Translations under genes and position numbers: made by a program
The notes under the pieces: model-generated
Told to the model about the DNA's origin: nothing
Seen by the model: only the letters and a program-made list of their open reading frames with translations
Databases searched by the model: none
Assembly (NCBI RefSeq): GCF_012844305.1
Contig: NZ_JABANE010000079.1
Location: forward strand, 1 to 41,090
Length of the DNA: 41,090 nucleotides
DNA from: Flammeovirga aprica JL-4
GTDB taxonomy: Bacteria > Bacteroidota > Bacteroidia > Cytophagales > Flammeovirgaceae
Direction of reading: 5' to 3'
Part shown: positions 9,142 to 17,623 of the stretch, in pieces
How positions within the stretch are numbered: the first letter of the stretch is position 1
Layout of the letters: each line of letters starts with the position of its first letter

Positions 9142-9774
9142 TTACCCAATTAATTCAACTTTGTTTCTGCCAAGTTTTACTCTCCCGATTTTCTCTAATT
9201 GTTTTAATAATCGGGAAATTACTTCTCTTGAGGTGTTAAGGTTTAATGCAATTTCAGAGTGGGATATGCTTAATACATCAGTCTCTTTTATATTTCTTAA
9301 TTTTTGAAGATAATTGATTAGTCTCTCATCCATTTTTTTGAATGCGAGTTCATCAATTGCTTTTAATAAGCCATCAAAACGGACTTTATAAGCTTGCATC
9401 ACAAAATCTCTCCACTCAGGAAAACGGACCATCCATTCATTAATTACAGTCAGAGGGACTTTATACACTAAAGATTTTTCTTCCGCAGTCACCCTCACTG
9501 CACTTTCTTGATACATCATTGAGATTGTACAAGTTTCACCATATTCCAAATAATAGAGAAATAATTCATGCCCTTCTTCATCCTCTCTTGTTACTTTTAA
9601 AACACCGTTGGTAACAATAGGAACAAAGTTCATTTCTTCATTCAAATCGATTAAAAACTCCCCTTCATCGATCGATACCAATTCACCAACCGAAAGAAAT
9701 TCTTTTTTTAAAGGGTGGTCAGTAGGTAAAGCTGGGAAGCTATTTTGAATAAATTGTTCTATATTATTTTTCAT
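9142..9774 (-). CDS. Crp/Fnr-family transcriptional regulator
   Basis: A 210-residue regulator with an N-terminal cyclic-nucleotide-binding-type beta-roll (about 25-130), a long dimerisation helix, and a C-terminal HTH_Crp domain (about 148-208). The recognition region reads SHSEIALNLNTSREVISRLL. No cluster of N-terminal cysteines is present, so it is not a classical oxygen-sensing Fnr with an iron-sulfur cluster. The effector cannot be read. It is divergent from the cupin gene with a 183-bp shared upstream region, and a -7-like element lies 33 bases before its start. The rhodanese gene follows in the same direction. Confidence 0.9.
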   Translation of the reverse strand: MKNNIEQFIQNSFPALPTDHPLKKEFLSVGELVSIDEGEFLIDLNEEMNFVPIVTNGVLKVTREDEEGHELFLYYLEYGETCTISMMYQESAVRVTAEEKSLVYKVPLTVINEWMVRFPEWRDFVMQAYKVRFDGLLKAIDELAFKKMDERLINYLQKLRNIKETDVLSISHSEIALNLNTSREVISRLLKQLEKIGRVKLGRNKVELIG

Positions 9775-9807
9775 AACAAATTAATATATGATGATTTGTA
9801 CATGTTT

Positions 9808-9815
9808 CAAATTTA
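9808..9815 (-). promoter_or_regulatory. Candidate -7 element for the Crp/Fnr gene
   Basis: On the minus strand this reads TAAATTTG, matching TAnnTTTG, 33 bases before the start codon. No clear -33 TTTG was found. Confidence 0.35.
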
Positions 9816-9882
9816 CTCTATTCTATCTTTAAGTAATAATGTTTTTGTAAATATTATGATTCCTTAAAAACGCATTGTTACA

Positions 9883-9913
9883 TTTGTCGGGGTATATAAA
9901 TAATGTATCTTAG
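9883..9913 (+). promoter_or_regulatory. Candidate full Bacteroidota promoter for the cupin gene
   Basis: TTTG (9883-9886) and TATCTTAG (9906-9913) are separated by 19 bases, the spacing of the Bacteroidota -33/-7 promoter. The -7 box has one mismatch to TAnnTTTG. It lies 44 bases before the ATG. Confidence 0.4.
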
Positions 9914-9957
9914 ATGAAAGAGTAGAGGGACTTTGCTCAAGAAAATAAATAATAAAG

Positions 9958-10452
9958 ATGAAAAAAGACGAAATCATTAAATTTTTAGAAATGACTCCCC
10001 ATCCTGAAGGAGGGTATTTCTATGAAACTTACCGTTCCCATAAAACTATTGAAGTAAATTCTGACCGTTTAGAAAGAAATGCTTCTACTGCTATCTACTA
10101 TTTGATGGGGAAAGATGAATTTTCTACTTTTCACAGATTAAAGTACACAGAAATTTGGCATCACTATGATGGTGCAAGAGTGAAGATTGTAGAGATTACA
10201 CCAAGCGGTGAGTTAAAAGAAACTATAGTTGGAAAAGATTTTCTAGCAGGAGAGGTGCCTCAATATGTAATTAAAGGAGGGAATTGGTTTGCAGCTAGAG
10301 CTTTAGTGGAAAAAGAAGATGACTTTGTATTGGTAGGTTGTACTGTTGCTCCAGGGTTTGAATTTGAGGATTTTGAAATTGCCAACATCGATAATCTGAC
10401 AGAAGAACATCCTCAATACGCTGAGATTATTCAATCTTTCAAAAGAGATTAA
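9958..10452 (+). CDS. DUF985 cupin-fold protein
   Basis: A 164-residue single-domain cupin of the DUF985 (Cupin_5) family. Family signatures are MTPHPEGGYFYETYRS near the N-terminus, then STAIYYLMG, then FHRLKYTEIWHHYDG, then VGCTVAPGFEFEDFE near the end. The family folds as an RmlC-like barrel; its reaction is not established, though a sugar-epimerase or isomerase-like role is often suggested from the fold. No signal peptide. It is divergent from the Crp/Fnr regulator, which may control it. It ends only 6 bp from the convergent PAS-protein gene with no terminator between them, so transcripts should overlap. Confidence 0.9.
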   Translation: MKKDEIIKFLEMTPHPEGGYFYETYRSHKTIEVNSDRLERNASTAIYYLMGKDEFSTFHRLKYTEIWHHYDGARVKIVEITPSGELKETIVGKDFLAGEVPQYVIKGGNWFAARALVEKEDDFVLVGCTVAPGFEFEDFEIANIDNLTEEHPQYAEIIQSFKRD

Positions 10453-10458
10453 CTGAGA

Positions 10459-12198
10459 TTATTTTAAATCAGGTAAGAGGATCTCTAATTTCTGAGTTCT
10501 TTTCTTAGAATACTTCACCTGATACTTTCCTTTGAGCTTTTCAATAATATCAGTAGTAATAAAAATACCTTTTGAAAAGTCATTGTGGATATACTCCGTA
10601 GAACCGTTGCGGTTATGAATGGAATCAAATGAGTCTTTAGGAGATACATTATCTTCAAAAGATAAATAGATTCCATTTTTAATTTCTTTTAGTTCAATGT
10701 TGACTTTTACTTGTATATCTCTTGATACATTCTGCAAAATAGTACTGCAAATATTTTTGAAGAGTAAAAGAATACGCTCACCATCCGAGTGAATAGTTTT
10801 ACGGATAGCATTATTGGTTGAAATGCAGATATTGTAGCCAGAGTTGCCTACGAAAGCGTTGAGCTGATGTGTGATCTTATCAAAGTCGATTGGAAGAACG
10901 TTTAATTCCTTCTTTTGGTTGTAATAATATGCCAGAATTTTTTGAAGATGCATGTCCTGTGTCCATACAGTCTCCTCCAGCATATTGGTATAGTTATTTT
11001 CTTTATCCTGATCTTTGATTAATTGTATCAAGCCTTGTATAGTAGTAATTGGTCCTCTCAAATCATGAGCAGCTCTATATACAAAGTGATCCAATTTATC
11101 TTCAATTCTTTTCTGATCAGATATATTTAAAAAGACAGCATTCAAACCTACTGTTTTGCCCTTTTCAATGACAGGAGTGAAGTAGATCTCTACTACTTTC
11201 CATTCTTTATCATACATTATTGGGAAGCTGCCAAATTCAGTGCTTTTAGATTTGATCGCTTCATTCATAAAATGATGGATATTGATGCCAGACTCATTAT
11301 TGATGATCTCTTTTATCTTCAAGCCGTAATCTTTTTCCGTTAGGAATTTAGAAGTCACAACATCATTCGATGAACCCGTCCAAAGAAGTTTTAGCTGAAG
11401 GTCAAACTGACAGATTTTAATTTTAGAGTTATCTAAAACTGCTTCATATCGAGTTGAATTAGCCTTCAGTTCTTTCTTTGCTTTAGCGAGTGCCGTTTGA
11501 TCTTTCAGAACGCAGACTATATAAGGAGAGTCATTTTCAGAAGTAACCACATTGGCACTGATTTCTACTGGAAGCTCATTCCCTTTTTTTGTGATGATAA
11601 CAGTATCAGAAACAATACTTTTATTCTTTCTAAGCTCAGAAAATTCCTTTTTGCCTTTATTTTTTTCGGATTCAGGAATTAGCATGAAAAAGGATTTATC
11701 CAAGATTTCTTTCTCAGAATACCCTGTGATTTTCTCAAAAGCAGGATTAGAAAAAATGACATCTTTAGAAAAAGGGTCAATCCAGATTATTGCATCTACA
11801 GAATGAATATACGTGTCCTTAAACCTTTTTAAATGAAGTTCTTTTTCCTTGTTTACAGTTTCAAATGTAGCATTTACAAAGGCCTCATTGATGAAAAAAG
11901 GATAGAGAGTAATCTTAAAAAGATGGGGTCTCGAATTGATCGAGATGGTAAATTCAAAAATAACAGTGTCCTGAGTGTTCAGCGCATCATAAATTTTCTG
12001 CTTGAACACTATTTGGTTTTTGGGAGAAAGTCCTACGGCTATCGATCTATTTTCTTCAAAGGTATGGGCACCGTTTAAAAAGCCCTTTGAAATGAACTTG
12101 ATGTTACCATTACTATTAATGATTAAGTAATGATTATCTTTTATGGAAGCTGTAGAAGTCTTTATCTTTTTCTTGTCATTTTGTAGAAATACATTCAT
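10459..12198 (-). CDS. Multi-PAS sensor protein with degenerate histidine kinase core
   Basis: A cytosolic 579-residue sensory protein without TM helices. Three PAS-like regions are visible: about 20-115, 125-240 (a clear S-box with NPAFEKITGYSEKEIL) and 250-365. A dimerisation helix follows, with the phospho-acceptor box YRAAHDLRGPI (His378). The C-terminal ATPase half is eroded. The N-box is unrecognisable apart from FKNICSTILQN, and the DxGxG box reads EDNVSPKDS. GIFITTDIIEKLKGK, normally after the G2 box, is retained. It may therefore bind but not hydrolyse ATP, or act only as a phospho-acceptor or scaffold. No response regulator is adjacent. The nuclease gene lies 83 bp upstream in the same direction, and a hairpin sits against the start codon. 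Confidence 0.82.
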   Translation of the reverse strand: MNVFLQNDKKKIKTSTASIKDNHYLIINSNGNIKFISKGFLNGAHTFEENRSIAVGLSPKNQIVFKQKIYDALNTQDTVIFEFTISINSRPHLFKITLYPFFINEAFVNATFETVNKEKELHLKRFKDTYIHSVDAIIWIDPFSKDVIFSNPAFEKITGYSEKEILDKSFFMLIPESEKNKGKKEFSELRKNKSIVSDTVIITKKGNELPVEISANVVTSENDSPYIVCVLKDQTALAKAKKELKANSTRYEAVLDNSKIKICQFDLQLKLLWTGSSNDVVTSKFLTEKDYGLKIKEIINNESGINIHHFMNEAIKSKSTEFGSFPIMYDKEWKVVEIYFTPVIEKGKTVGLNAVFLNISDQKRIEDKLDHFVYRAAHDLRGPITTIQGLIQLIKDQDKENNYTNMLEETVWTQDMHLQKILAYYYNQKKELNVLPIDFDKITHQLNAFVGNSGYNICISTNNAIRKTIHSDGERILLLFKNICSTILQNVSRDIQVKVNIELKEIKNGIYLSFEDNVSPKDSFDSIHNRNGSTEYIHNDFSKGIFITTDIIEKLKGKYQVKYSKKRTQKLEILLPDLK

Positions 12199-12200
12199 AT

Positions 12201-12242
12201 AATTTGGGATAATAACATTTTGGGTGTTATCTCCCCCAATTT
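12201..12242 (-). promoter_or_regulatory. Hairpin abutting the PAS-protein start codon
   Basis: An interrupted stem is formed by AATT/AATT, GGGA/TCCC and the perfect ATAACA/TGTTAT pair (12212-12217 with 12225-12230). It begins only a few bases before the ATG on the minus strand and has no T-run. It may mask the ribosome-binding region or mark the end of the nuclease transcript. Confidence 0.4.
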
Positions 12243-12281
12243 AATGAATATCAGTTACAAAAACTTTAACGTTGAATAAAT

Positions 12282-13187
12282 TTATTGATGTTGCCAGCAA
12301 TATTTGCTGTTTTCTACAGCATTTCGCTTGCATCTTGTCCCTTTTTTCGTCTTTCCTTCACATTGATGAGCTGTTTTATGCTCCTCTTCTTCGTCATTAT
12401 CTTCATCTTCAGTGACTTCTACATAATCAATATCTTCAATTTCCCAGTAGGAGGCGTCATAACTGCTCTCAAATGATTCTTGTATAGGAATTCCAGCGAA
12501 AAAGTTGATAGAAGTGACTTTCTCAATGGAGTCTATAGTCACAAAGAATTGACTTAAAGGTGCAGATGATTTCTTATTTTCTACAAGTAGGCCTAAAGCT
12601 TCATATTCTCCGTCTTCTGTTTTTGAAAGGACAATTTTAAAATAGTATTCTGGAACGCTTACCTTATTAGGTCCAATTTTTTCCAAACCATCTTTCAAAA
12701 CGGGCCCTGTGATCACAATCAAGCTATCTTTTAAATAAGCCCAATCTCTTACCTGTTCTTCCATTCTTTTCCAGATTCCTCTATTGAAAGAAGGCTTTTG
12801 AGGGCTCATGTTAGAATAGAAAAAGCTTTCCTCCATTGCAGTTTTACTAAATGACATGTCAGCAGCGGGAGCTAAATGTCCTCTGTCATATCCAGATTGA
12901 TAGTAATCATCATCATTAGCAGAAGAAGTGTTTATATCAGGGTCTTCAATAAAATGATTGGAGCGTTCTTCATGTTTATACAACTCTTTTTTGGTGAGTT
13001 TATAGATTACGAATGCAGCTTGCTCGTGTTTCTCGCTGTAAGCAATTGTGTAATTTTTATGACGGATAATTAGATAATCCTTTTCGAAAGAAGGAAATAT
13101 TTCTGCTGGAACTTCTCTTAGATTTTGTCCAACAATTTGAGTACTCGTAAAAATGAAGAGTATTAGAAACGAAATTTTGAAACGCAT
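12282..13187 (-). CDS. Secreted DRGH-type DNA/RNA non-specific endonuclease with C-terminal Cys/His tail
   Basis: An exported sugar-non-specific nuclease of the NUC1/Serratia type, 301 residues. A Sec signal peptide covers residues 1-21. The catalytic motif DRGHLAPAAD starts at 101 (His104), followed by NMSPQKPSFNRGIWKRMEEQ (126-145), which holds the conserved Asn and Glu of the Mg-binding helix. A highly acidic linker (about 250-270) leads to a small C-terminal motif with Cys276, Cys286, Cys297 and His300, set in GKTKKGTRCKRNA and SKYCWQH. This resembles the short DUF5763-like zinc motif seen at the ends of other bacterial nucleases. Likely roles are extracellular or periplasmic nucleic-acid scavenging; toxin use is possible but no immunity gene is seen. 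Confidence 0.88.
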   Translation of the reverse strand: MRFKISFLILFIFTSTQIVGQNLREVPAEIFPSFEKDYLIIRHKNYTIAYSEKHEQAAFVIYKLTKKELYKHEERSNHFIEDPDINTSSANDDDYYQSGYDRGHLAPAADMSFSKTAMEESFFYSNMSPQKPSFNRGIWKRMEEQVRDWAYLKDSLIVITGPVLKDGLEKIGPNKVSVPEYYFKIVLSKTEDGEYEALGLLVENKKSSAPLSQFFVTIDSIEKVTSINFFAGIPIQESFESSYDASYWEIEDIDYVEVTEDEDNDEEEEHKTAHQCEGKTKKGTRCKRNAVENSKYCWQHQ

Positions 13188-13375
13188 GTAAATAATTGAA
13201 TTATTTTAATTATAAATGTAAAAATACACACAAGTTGCAATAAAGTAAATCTGTATGTTTTGTAGTTCATGATATTTTGTATTATTTGATCTGATGATTG
13301 TGATAGTAATTACTGCAAACTCGTACTATTGCAACGAAGTGGCTAATAAATGTTAATAACCTAAATTTTACAAAC

Positions 13376-13891
13376 ATGTCTACTCTTAACATTTCTGCAA
13401 AGCTGATTTATGAAGAAATCAGTGGGGCTTTGTTCAGGAACTTAAAAAAGAGCTTTGGGAAATCTATCGCTCTACAGGCCGGTTTAAAAACCAATAAAAT
13501 ATTAATTCAGAGGGATTATGTACCTTCATCCTCAGAAACTAAATTGGATGCTATTATCTATTCAAGTTCGAATAATATGGTGATAGGATTCTTAGTACTG
13601 ACTGATGTTTCTTTCCTTGATAATAACCCCAGAATTATGGAGACCTTAAAACATTGTCATAAGCTGTACTTGGTTACAGACTTGAAAGAAAGAGATAAAT
13701 TGTATGATTTATTAGATCTGAATGATCTGGATCAAGTTGGGGTTGTGGGGCGAATGTCAAATCATCAATTTGTCTTATGTAAGACGGCAAAATCGCAAGA
13801 ATTGCCAGAGAAAATAGTGATGGATAAAATCACAACTTATCAGTCTGAAATTATTGAAAGAAAAAAGGTGGAAGCAGTAGGCAATTTGTAG
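13376..13891 (+). CDS. Hypothetical protein, unrecognised
   Basis: A 171-residue soluble protein without signal peptide or TM helices, not recognised as any family. The order of elements is: a helical N-terminus (LIYEEISGALFRNLKKSFG), a strand pair around ILIQRDYVP, KLDAIIYSSS, a hydrophobic strand MVIGFLVLTD, a helix METLKHCHK, the strand LYLVTD, and VGVVGRM. This order resembles the restriction-endonuclease-like fold of MmcB-type proteins, but the Glu-x-Lys of the active site is absent, so the resemblance is weak. It is preceded by a 188-bp region divergent from the nuclease and followed by a strongly structured non-coding stretch. Codon use matches its neighbours, which supports a real gene. 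Confidence 0.7.
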   Translation: MSTLNISAKLIYEEISGALFRNLKKSFGKSIALQAGLKTNKILIQRDYVPSSSETKLDAIIYSSSNNMVIGFLVLTDVSFLDNNPRIMETLKHCHKLYLVTDLKERDKLYDLLDLNDLDQVGVVGRMSNHQFVLCKTAKSQELPEKIVMDKITTYQSEIIERKKVEAVGNL

Positions 13892-13904
13892 ACTGATATA
13901 TTAA

Positions 13905-14109
13905 AAGTTCTTATAGACTTGTTAAGAAGATGATAACTATGTTATTCTTTGATAAACTTGTGAAAACAAGTGTAAAGCTGGATTGACTAGAGTATAAAAA
14001 CGCCGTACTTAGGTTTAAAGGATGATATTACATCGTTTAATGAAGACGAAACTTCCTGTTAAAACCTAATTATCGGCCGTAATTTCCAAGTTTGGAATTA
14101 CGGTTTTTT
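13905..14109 (+). ncRNA. Candidate structured RNA or long structured 3' UTR
   Basis: A run of nested inverted repeats follows the hypothetical gene: 13908-13913 with 13923-13928; 13956-13960 with 13967-13971. A composite element then has GCCG (14002-14005) pairing CGGC (14074-14077), TTAGGTTT (14009-14016) pairing AAACCTAA (14062-14069), and AGGA (14019-14022) pairing TCCT (14054-14057). Its interior holds further possible local pairings. It ends in the terminator at 14077-14109. No open frame fits. It could be a small RNA or only a 3' UTR; no known Rfam family was recognised. Confidence 0.4.
14077..14109 (+). terminator. Rho-independent terminator
   Basis: A stem of about 12 bp with one bulge (from CCGTAATT at 14077 to AATTACGG ending 14103) is followed by six T residues. 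It ends rightward transcription from the hypothetical gene or the candidate RNA. Confidence 0.75.
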
Positions 14110-14111
14110 CC

Positions 14112-14152
14112 AAAAAAAAATCCCATACCGGTTTGTTGGTATGGGATTTTTT
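14112..14152 (-). terminator. Terminator downstream of ackA, probably bidirectional
   Basis: A 13-bp stem (14117-14129 with 14138-14150) including TCCCATACC/GGTATGGGA is flanked by nine A residues on the left and T residues on the right. It can stop the leftward pta-ackA transcript and any rightward read-through. Confidence 0.8.
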
Positions 14153-14167
14153 ATGTGTGTGGATTGA

Positions 14168-15376
14168 CTATCCAATCACTTCTAAAGTTTGTTGAGCAAT
14201 CTCTAATTCCTCATTTGTAGGAACTACAAGTACTTTCACTTTAGAATCTGCTGCATGAATTTCTTCAATATCAGAAGCTCTTAACTTGTGGTTCTTCGCT
14301 TCATCTACAACAACACCTAAGTGCTCTAATTCGTTGGCTGCTAAAAGACGTACACCGTGGTCGTTTTCACCAACACCCGCTGTAAATACAATAGCATCAG
14401 CACCGTTTAATGCCGCCATGTAAGCACCAATATATTTCTTGATTCTGTAAGTGTACATATGAAGAGCCAAAATAGCTACTTCGTCACCAGCATTGAATCT
14501 ATCTTCGATGTCTCTCATGTCACTGTCGCCAGTCACACCCAACATGCCTGATTTTTTATTTAATAAGTCATAAACCTCTTCAGATTTCATGTCCAGCTTG
14601 TCCATTAAGTAGAACACAACTGCTGGGTCGATATCACCTGAACGAGTACCCATCATTAAACCGTCAAGAGGAGAGAAGCCCATTGAAGTATCGATACACT
14701 CACCGTTTCTAACAGCTGCCATAGAACAACCATTACCCAAGTGAACTGTAATTACTTTAGAATCTTTTCCTTCAAGACCTAAATATTTGATAGTTGTTTC
14801 AGATACATATTTATGAGAGGTACCATGCATACCATACACACGAATGCCATTTTTCTCATACAATTCAGTAGGAATAGCATATCTGTATGATTTTGCAGGC
14901 ATTGTTTGATGGAAAGCTGTGTCGAATACAGCCACTTGCTTCGCTTTAGAGAAGATTTTAGTACAATCTAAAACTCCTTGTAAGTTGGCAGGGTTATGAA
15001 GAGGTGCTAATTGGAAACACTCTTTGATTTTCTCCTCAACATCAGCCGTGATAAGCATTGTTTTGTTGAAGAATTCACCACCATGAACTACTCTATGACC
15101 AACAGCCTCGATATCATCAGTATTTTGAATCACACCATTTTCAGCGTCGGTTAAAAGGTTCACTACCTCGTTAAGACCAACATTGTGATTAGGGATAGGA
15201 AGTTCAAGTTTTGTTTTAGAAGCATTACCTTCAGCATCGAAAGTCTTATGAGTGATAATACCATTTTCTAAACCAATTCTTTCTACAATACCTGAGCAAA
15301 GAACTTGTTCGCCTTCCATTTCGAACAATTGGTATTTTAAAGAAGAACTACCTGCGTTGATTACAAGAATTTTCAT
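14168..15376 (-). CDS. ackA: Acetate kinase
   Basis: Acetate kinase (402 residues) interconverts acetyl phosphate plus ADP with acetate plus ATP in the cytosol. The N-terminal MKILVINAGSSSLKYQLF is the ASKHA-fold phosphate-binding signature. Further family motifs are GHRVVHGG, AFDTAFHQTMP, YGMHGTSHKYVS, HLGNGCSMAA, GLMMGTRSGDIDP and FTAGVGEN. The reading frame extends 20 codons upstream, but those residues do not fit the family, so the ATG with its first base at 15376 is chosen. Length is normal. It lies 108 bp downstream of pta in the same direction, separated by a hairpin without a T-run, so the two form the acetate-overflow operon with possible differential expression. Confidence 0.97.
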   Translation of the reverse strand: MKILVINAGSSSLKYQLFEMEGEQVLCSGIVERIGLENGIITHKTFDAEGNASKTKLELPIPNHNVGLNEVVNLLTDAENGVIQNTDDIEAVGHRVVHGGEFFNKTMLITADVEEKIKECFQLAPLHNPANLQGVLDCTKIFSKAKQVAVFDTAFHQTMPAKSYRYAIPTELYEKNGIRVYGMHGTSHKYVSETTIKYLGLEGKDSKVITVHLGNGCSMAAVRNGECIDTSMGFSPLDGLMMGTRSGDIDPAVVFYLMDKLDMKSEEVYDLLNKKSGMLGVTGDSDMRDIEDRFNAGDEVAILALHMYTYRIKKYIGAYMAALNGADAIVFTAGVGENDHGVRLLAANELEHLGVVVDEAKNHKLRASDIEEIHAADSKVKVLVVPTNEELEIAQQTLEVIG

Positions 15377-15420
15377 TGAAATGTATGAAGTGTTTTTAAT
15401 TATAATTTTATGCAATTTAA

Positions 15421-15457
15421 TAAGAATACCCTCCACGGCATGTAAAGGGTATTCTTA
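15421..15457 (-). promoter_or_regulatory. Intercistronic hairpin between pta and ackA
   Basis: A perfect 12-bp inverted repeat (15421-15432 with 15446-15457) with a 13-base loop. No T-run follows on the minus strand, so it looks like an mRNA-stability or processing element rather than a full terminator. Confidence 0.5.
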
Positions 15458-15484
15458 ATAAGTATTATTATTAATATTTGTTGA

Positions 15485-17575
15485 CTATTGGATACCTTGG
15501 ATAGCAGTGATGATCACTGTATTCAAGATGTCTTCCACTAAACAACCTCTACTTAAATCGTTCACTGGCTTATTCAAACCTTGAAGTACTGGACCAATTG
15601 CTAATGCACCAGTTTCTCTTTGAACGGCTTTGTATGTGTTATTACCTGTGTTCAAGTCAGGGAAAATCAATACGTTAGCTTGACCTGCTACTTCAGAACC
15701 AGGCATTTTCTTCTGTCCAACAGTTGCATCAACAGCAGCGTCATATTGGATAGGACCTTCGATTTTCAAGTCAGGACGTTTAGCTTTTGCAATTTCAGTA
15801 GCTTTACGAACTTTCTCTACTTCTTCACCTGATCCTGAAGAACCAGAAGAGTAAGAAAGCATTGCAATCTTAGGCTCGATACCAAATGCAATTGCAGTCT
15901 CTGCAGAAGAAAGTGCAATTTCCGCCAATTGATCTGAATTAGGATTAGGGTTTACAGCACAGTCACCATATACTAAAACTCTATCCGGTAAACTCATGAA
16001 GAATACTGAAGAAACTACTGATGTACCAGGTTTAGTTTTGATCACTTGCAATGCAGGACGGATTGTAGCGGCAGTTGTATGAACAGCACCAGAAACCATA
16101 CCTTGAGCATCACCCATTTGTACCATCATAGTACCAAAGTAAGAAACGTCAGACATTGCATCAGTTGCCATGTCAAGGTTCATACCTTTGTGTTTTCTTA
16201 ATTCATATAAAGTATTTACATACTCATTGAATTTTTCATATTCTACTGGGTTGATCACTTCTACCAAATCGAAATCAAGATTGATCGCATTCTTTCTAGC
16301 AATGTCAACCAATTCTTCTTTCTGACCTAATAGTACAATGTCAACGATATCTTGAGTAGCAAGAATTGCAGTCGCTTCAAGGATTCTTGGATCGTTGCCC
16401 TCTGGCAATACAATTTTCGCTTTTTTCTTCTTCGCACGTTGCGTTAAAGTATACTGGAACATTTTTGGAGTCATTCCATCAATTTTCACAGTACTCAACA
16501 ACTCTTCCAGCATTTTTGAATCAACATGTTGCTCGAAAAGTTCTTTAGCATAAGCAATACGAGTTAAATCATTTGCTCTCATTGATGCAGTAACATCAGC
16601 GGCAGAGTTGGCAGTGTGGTATGTATTTTCTTTTACAGACAATACAGGGAACATGTCTTTCATGCCTTCAATTACTTTCTTGATAGAGTCATCAGGCTCC
16701 AATCCAGTAGTTAAAAGTAGACCTGCAATGTTAGGGTAGTTTTGAGACCTGTGTGCTGAAAGTGTACCTAAAACGATATCACCTCTATCGCCAGGAGTCA
16801 TTACTAGTGAATTATCTTTGATTTTTGGCAAGAAATTCTGCATCTGCATGGCAGCAATAGTCATATTGTCAACCAATACATCAAGATTTCTAACACCATA
16901 AAGAACTTTTGCATCTAAATGCTCAGCGATATCTCTGATGGTAGGACTAGAAATTCTCTCATCAGCAGGGATAGTAGCCAAAAGCATATTTTTGCTAGCA
17001 AACTTCTCAGCTAATCCTGTATGAAGTGTAGAAACAATTTCAGGATTCACTCTATTGACGATTGCTCCAATAACTTGGCAGTCATTTGCTTTAAACTCGT
17101 CAATTGCAACTCTTAATGAGTCAGTGCAATCTTCAAGTGATTTTTTATGAGCGTTTGTTAGGATTAGAACAGGTGTAGCTAAGTTTTTAGCAAACTCAAT
17201 ATTTAAGCTATGTTCTAATGTAATACTGTTTTTATAATCACTACTTTCAATTAGAATAAAGTCGAAACGCTCTTCTAATTTTTTGTATTTATCGATTACG
17301 ATTTCAAGCATCTCATCTTTTTTGCCTTGTGAGATAAGCTCATTCGCTCTTTTCAGCGTAAGACCGTAAGCTTCCTCATGCGTTAAGTCTAACCCAAAGT
17401 GCTCAATCACTAGGGAAATGTGCTCGTCTTCTTTTCCAGAATTGAAATCTCCAATTACTGGTTTGAAGAAGCCCACTTTAGAACTTTTACGTAACGAGTT
17501 TTCTAGAATACCCAAGGCAACTAAGGCTTTGCCACTATTTGGCTCTGCAGTACTGATGTAAATCGAATTTGTCAT
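15485..17575 (-). CDS. pta: Phosphate acetyltransferase (long form)
   Basis: Phosphotransacetylase interconverts acetyl-CoA plus phosphate with acetyl phosphate plus CoA. Its 696 residues match the long, three-domain form. A P-loop-NTPase-like N-terminal domain (about 1-225, starting IYISTAEPNSGKALVALGIL) comes first, then a DRTGG domain (about 225-335), then the catalytic PTA_PTB domain (about 375-692). The catalytic domain contains IVLPEGNDPRILEA, GMVSGAVHTTAATIRPALQ, YGDCAVNPNPNSDQLAEIA, MLSYSSGSSGSG and GPIQYDAA. All expected motifs are present. It lies directly upstream of ackA, and ridA lies 195 bp further upstream in the same direction with another hairpin between. The N-terminal domain regulates activity in related enzymes. 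Confidence 0.97.
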   Translation of the reverse strand: MTNSIYISTAEPNSGKALVALGILENSLRKSSKVGFFKPVIGDFNSGKEDEHISLVIEHFGLDLTHEEAYGLTLKRANELISQGKKDEMLEIVIDKYKKLEERFDFILIESSDYKNSITLEHSLNIEFAKNLATPVLILTNAHKKSLEDCTDSLRVAIDEFKANDCQVIGAIVNRVNPEIVSTLHTGLAEKFASKNMLLATIPADERISSPTIRDIAEHLDAKVLYGVRNLDVLVDNMTIAAMQMQNFLPKIKDNSLVMTPGDRGDIVLGTLSAHRSQNYPNIAGLLLTTGLEPDDSIKKVIEGMKDMFPVLSVKENTYHTANSAADVTASMRANDLTRIAYAKELFEQHVDSKMLEELLSTVKIDGMTPKMFQYTLTQRAKKKKAKIVLPEGNDPRILEATAILATQDIVDIVLLGQKEELVDIARKNAINLDFDLVEVINPVEYEKFNEYVNTLYELRKHKGMNLDMATDAMSDVSYFGTMMVQMGDAQGMVSGAVHTTAATIRPALQVIKTKPGTSVVSSVFFMSLPDRVLVYGDCAVNPNPNSDQLAEIALSSAETAIAFGIEPKIAMLSYSSGSSGSGEEVEKVRKATEIAKAKRPDLKIEGPIQYDAAVDATVGQKKMPGSEVAGQANVLIFPDLNTGNNTYKAVQRETGALAIGPVLQGLNKPVNDLSRGCLVEDILNTVIITAIQGIQ

Positions 17576-17623
17576 TTGATTTGTAATGGTGGTTGATTTT
17601 ATATGCGTGGTAGATAAATGAAT

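Noticed and set aside
15377..15436. Twenty extra codons at the N-terminus of acetate kinase
   Set aside because: They precede the invariant MKILVINAGSSSLK start of the family and read through the intercistronic sequence.
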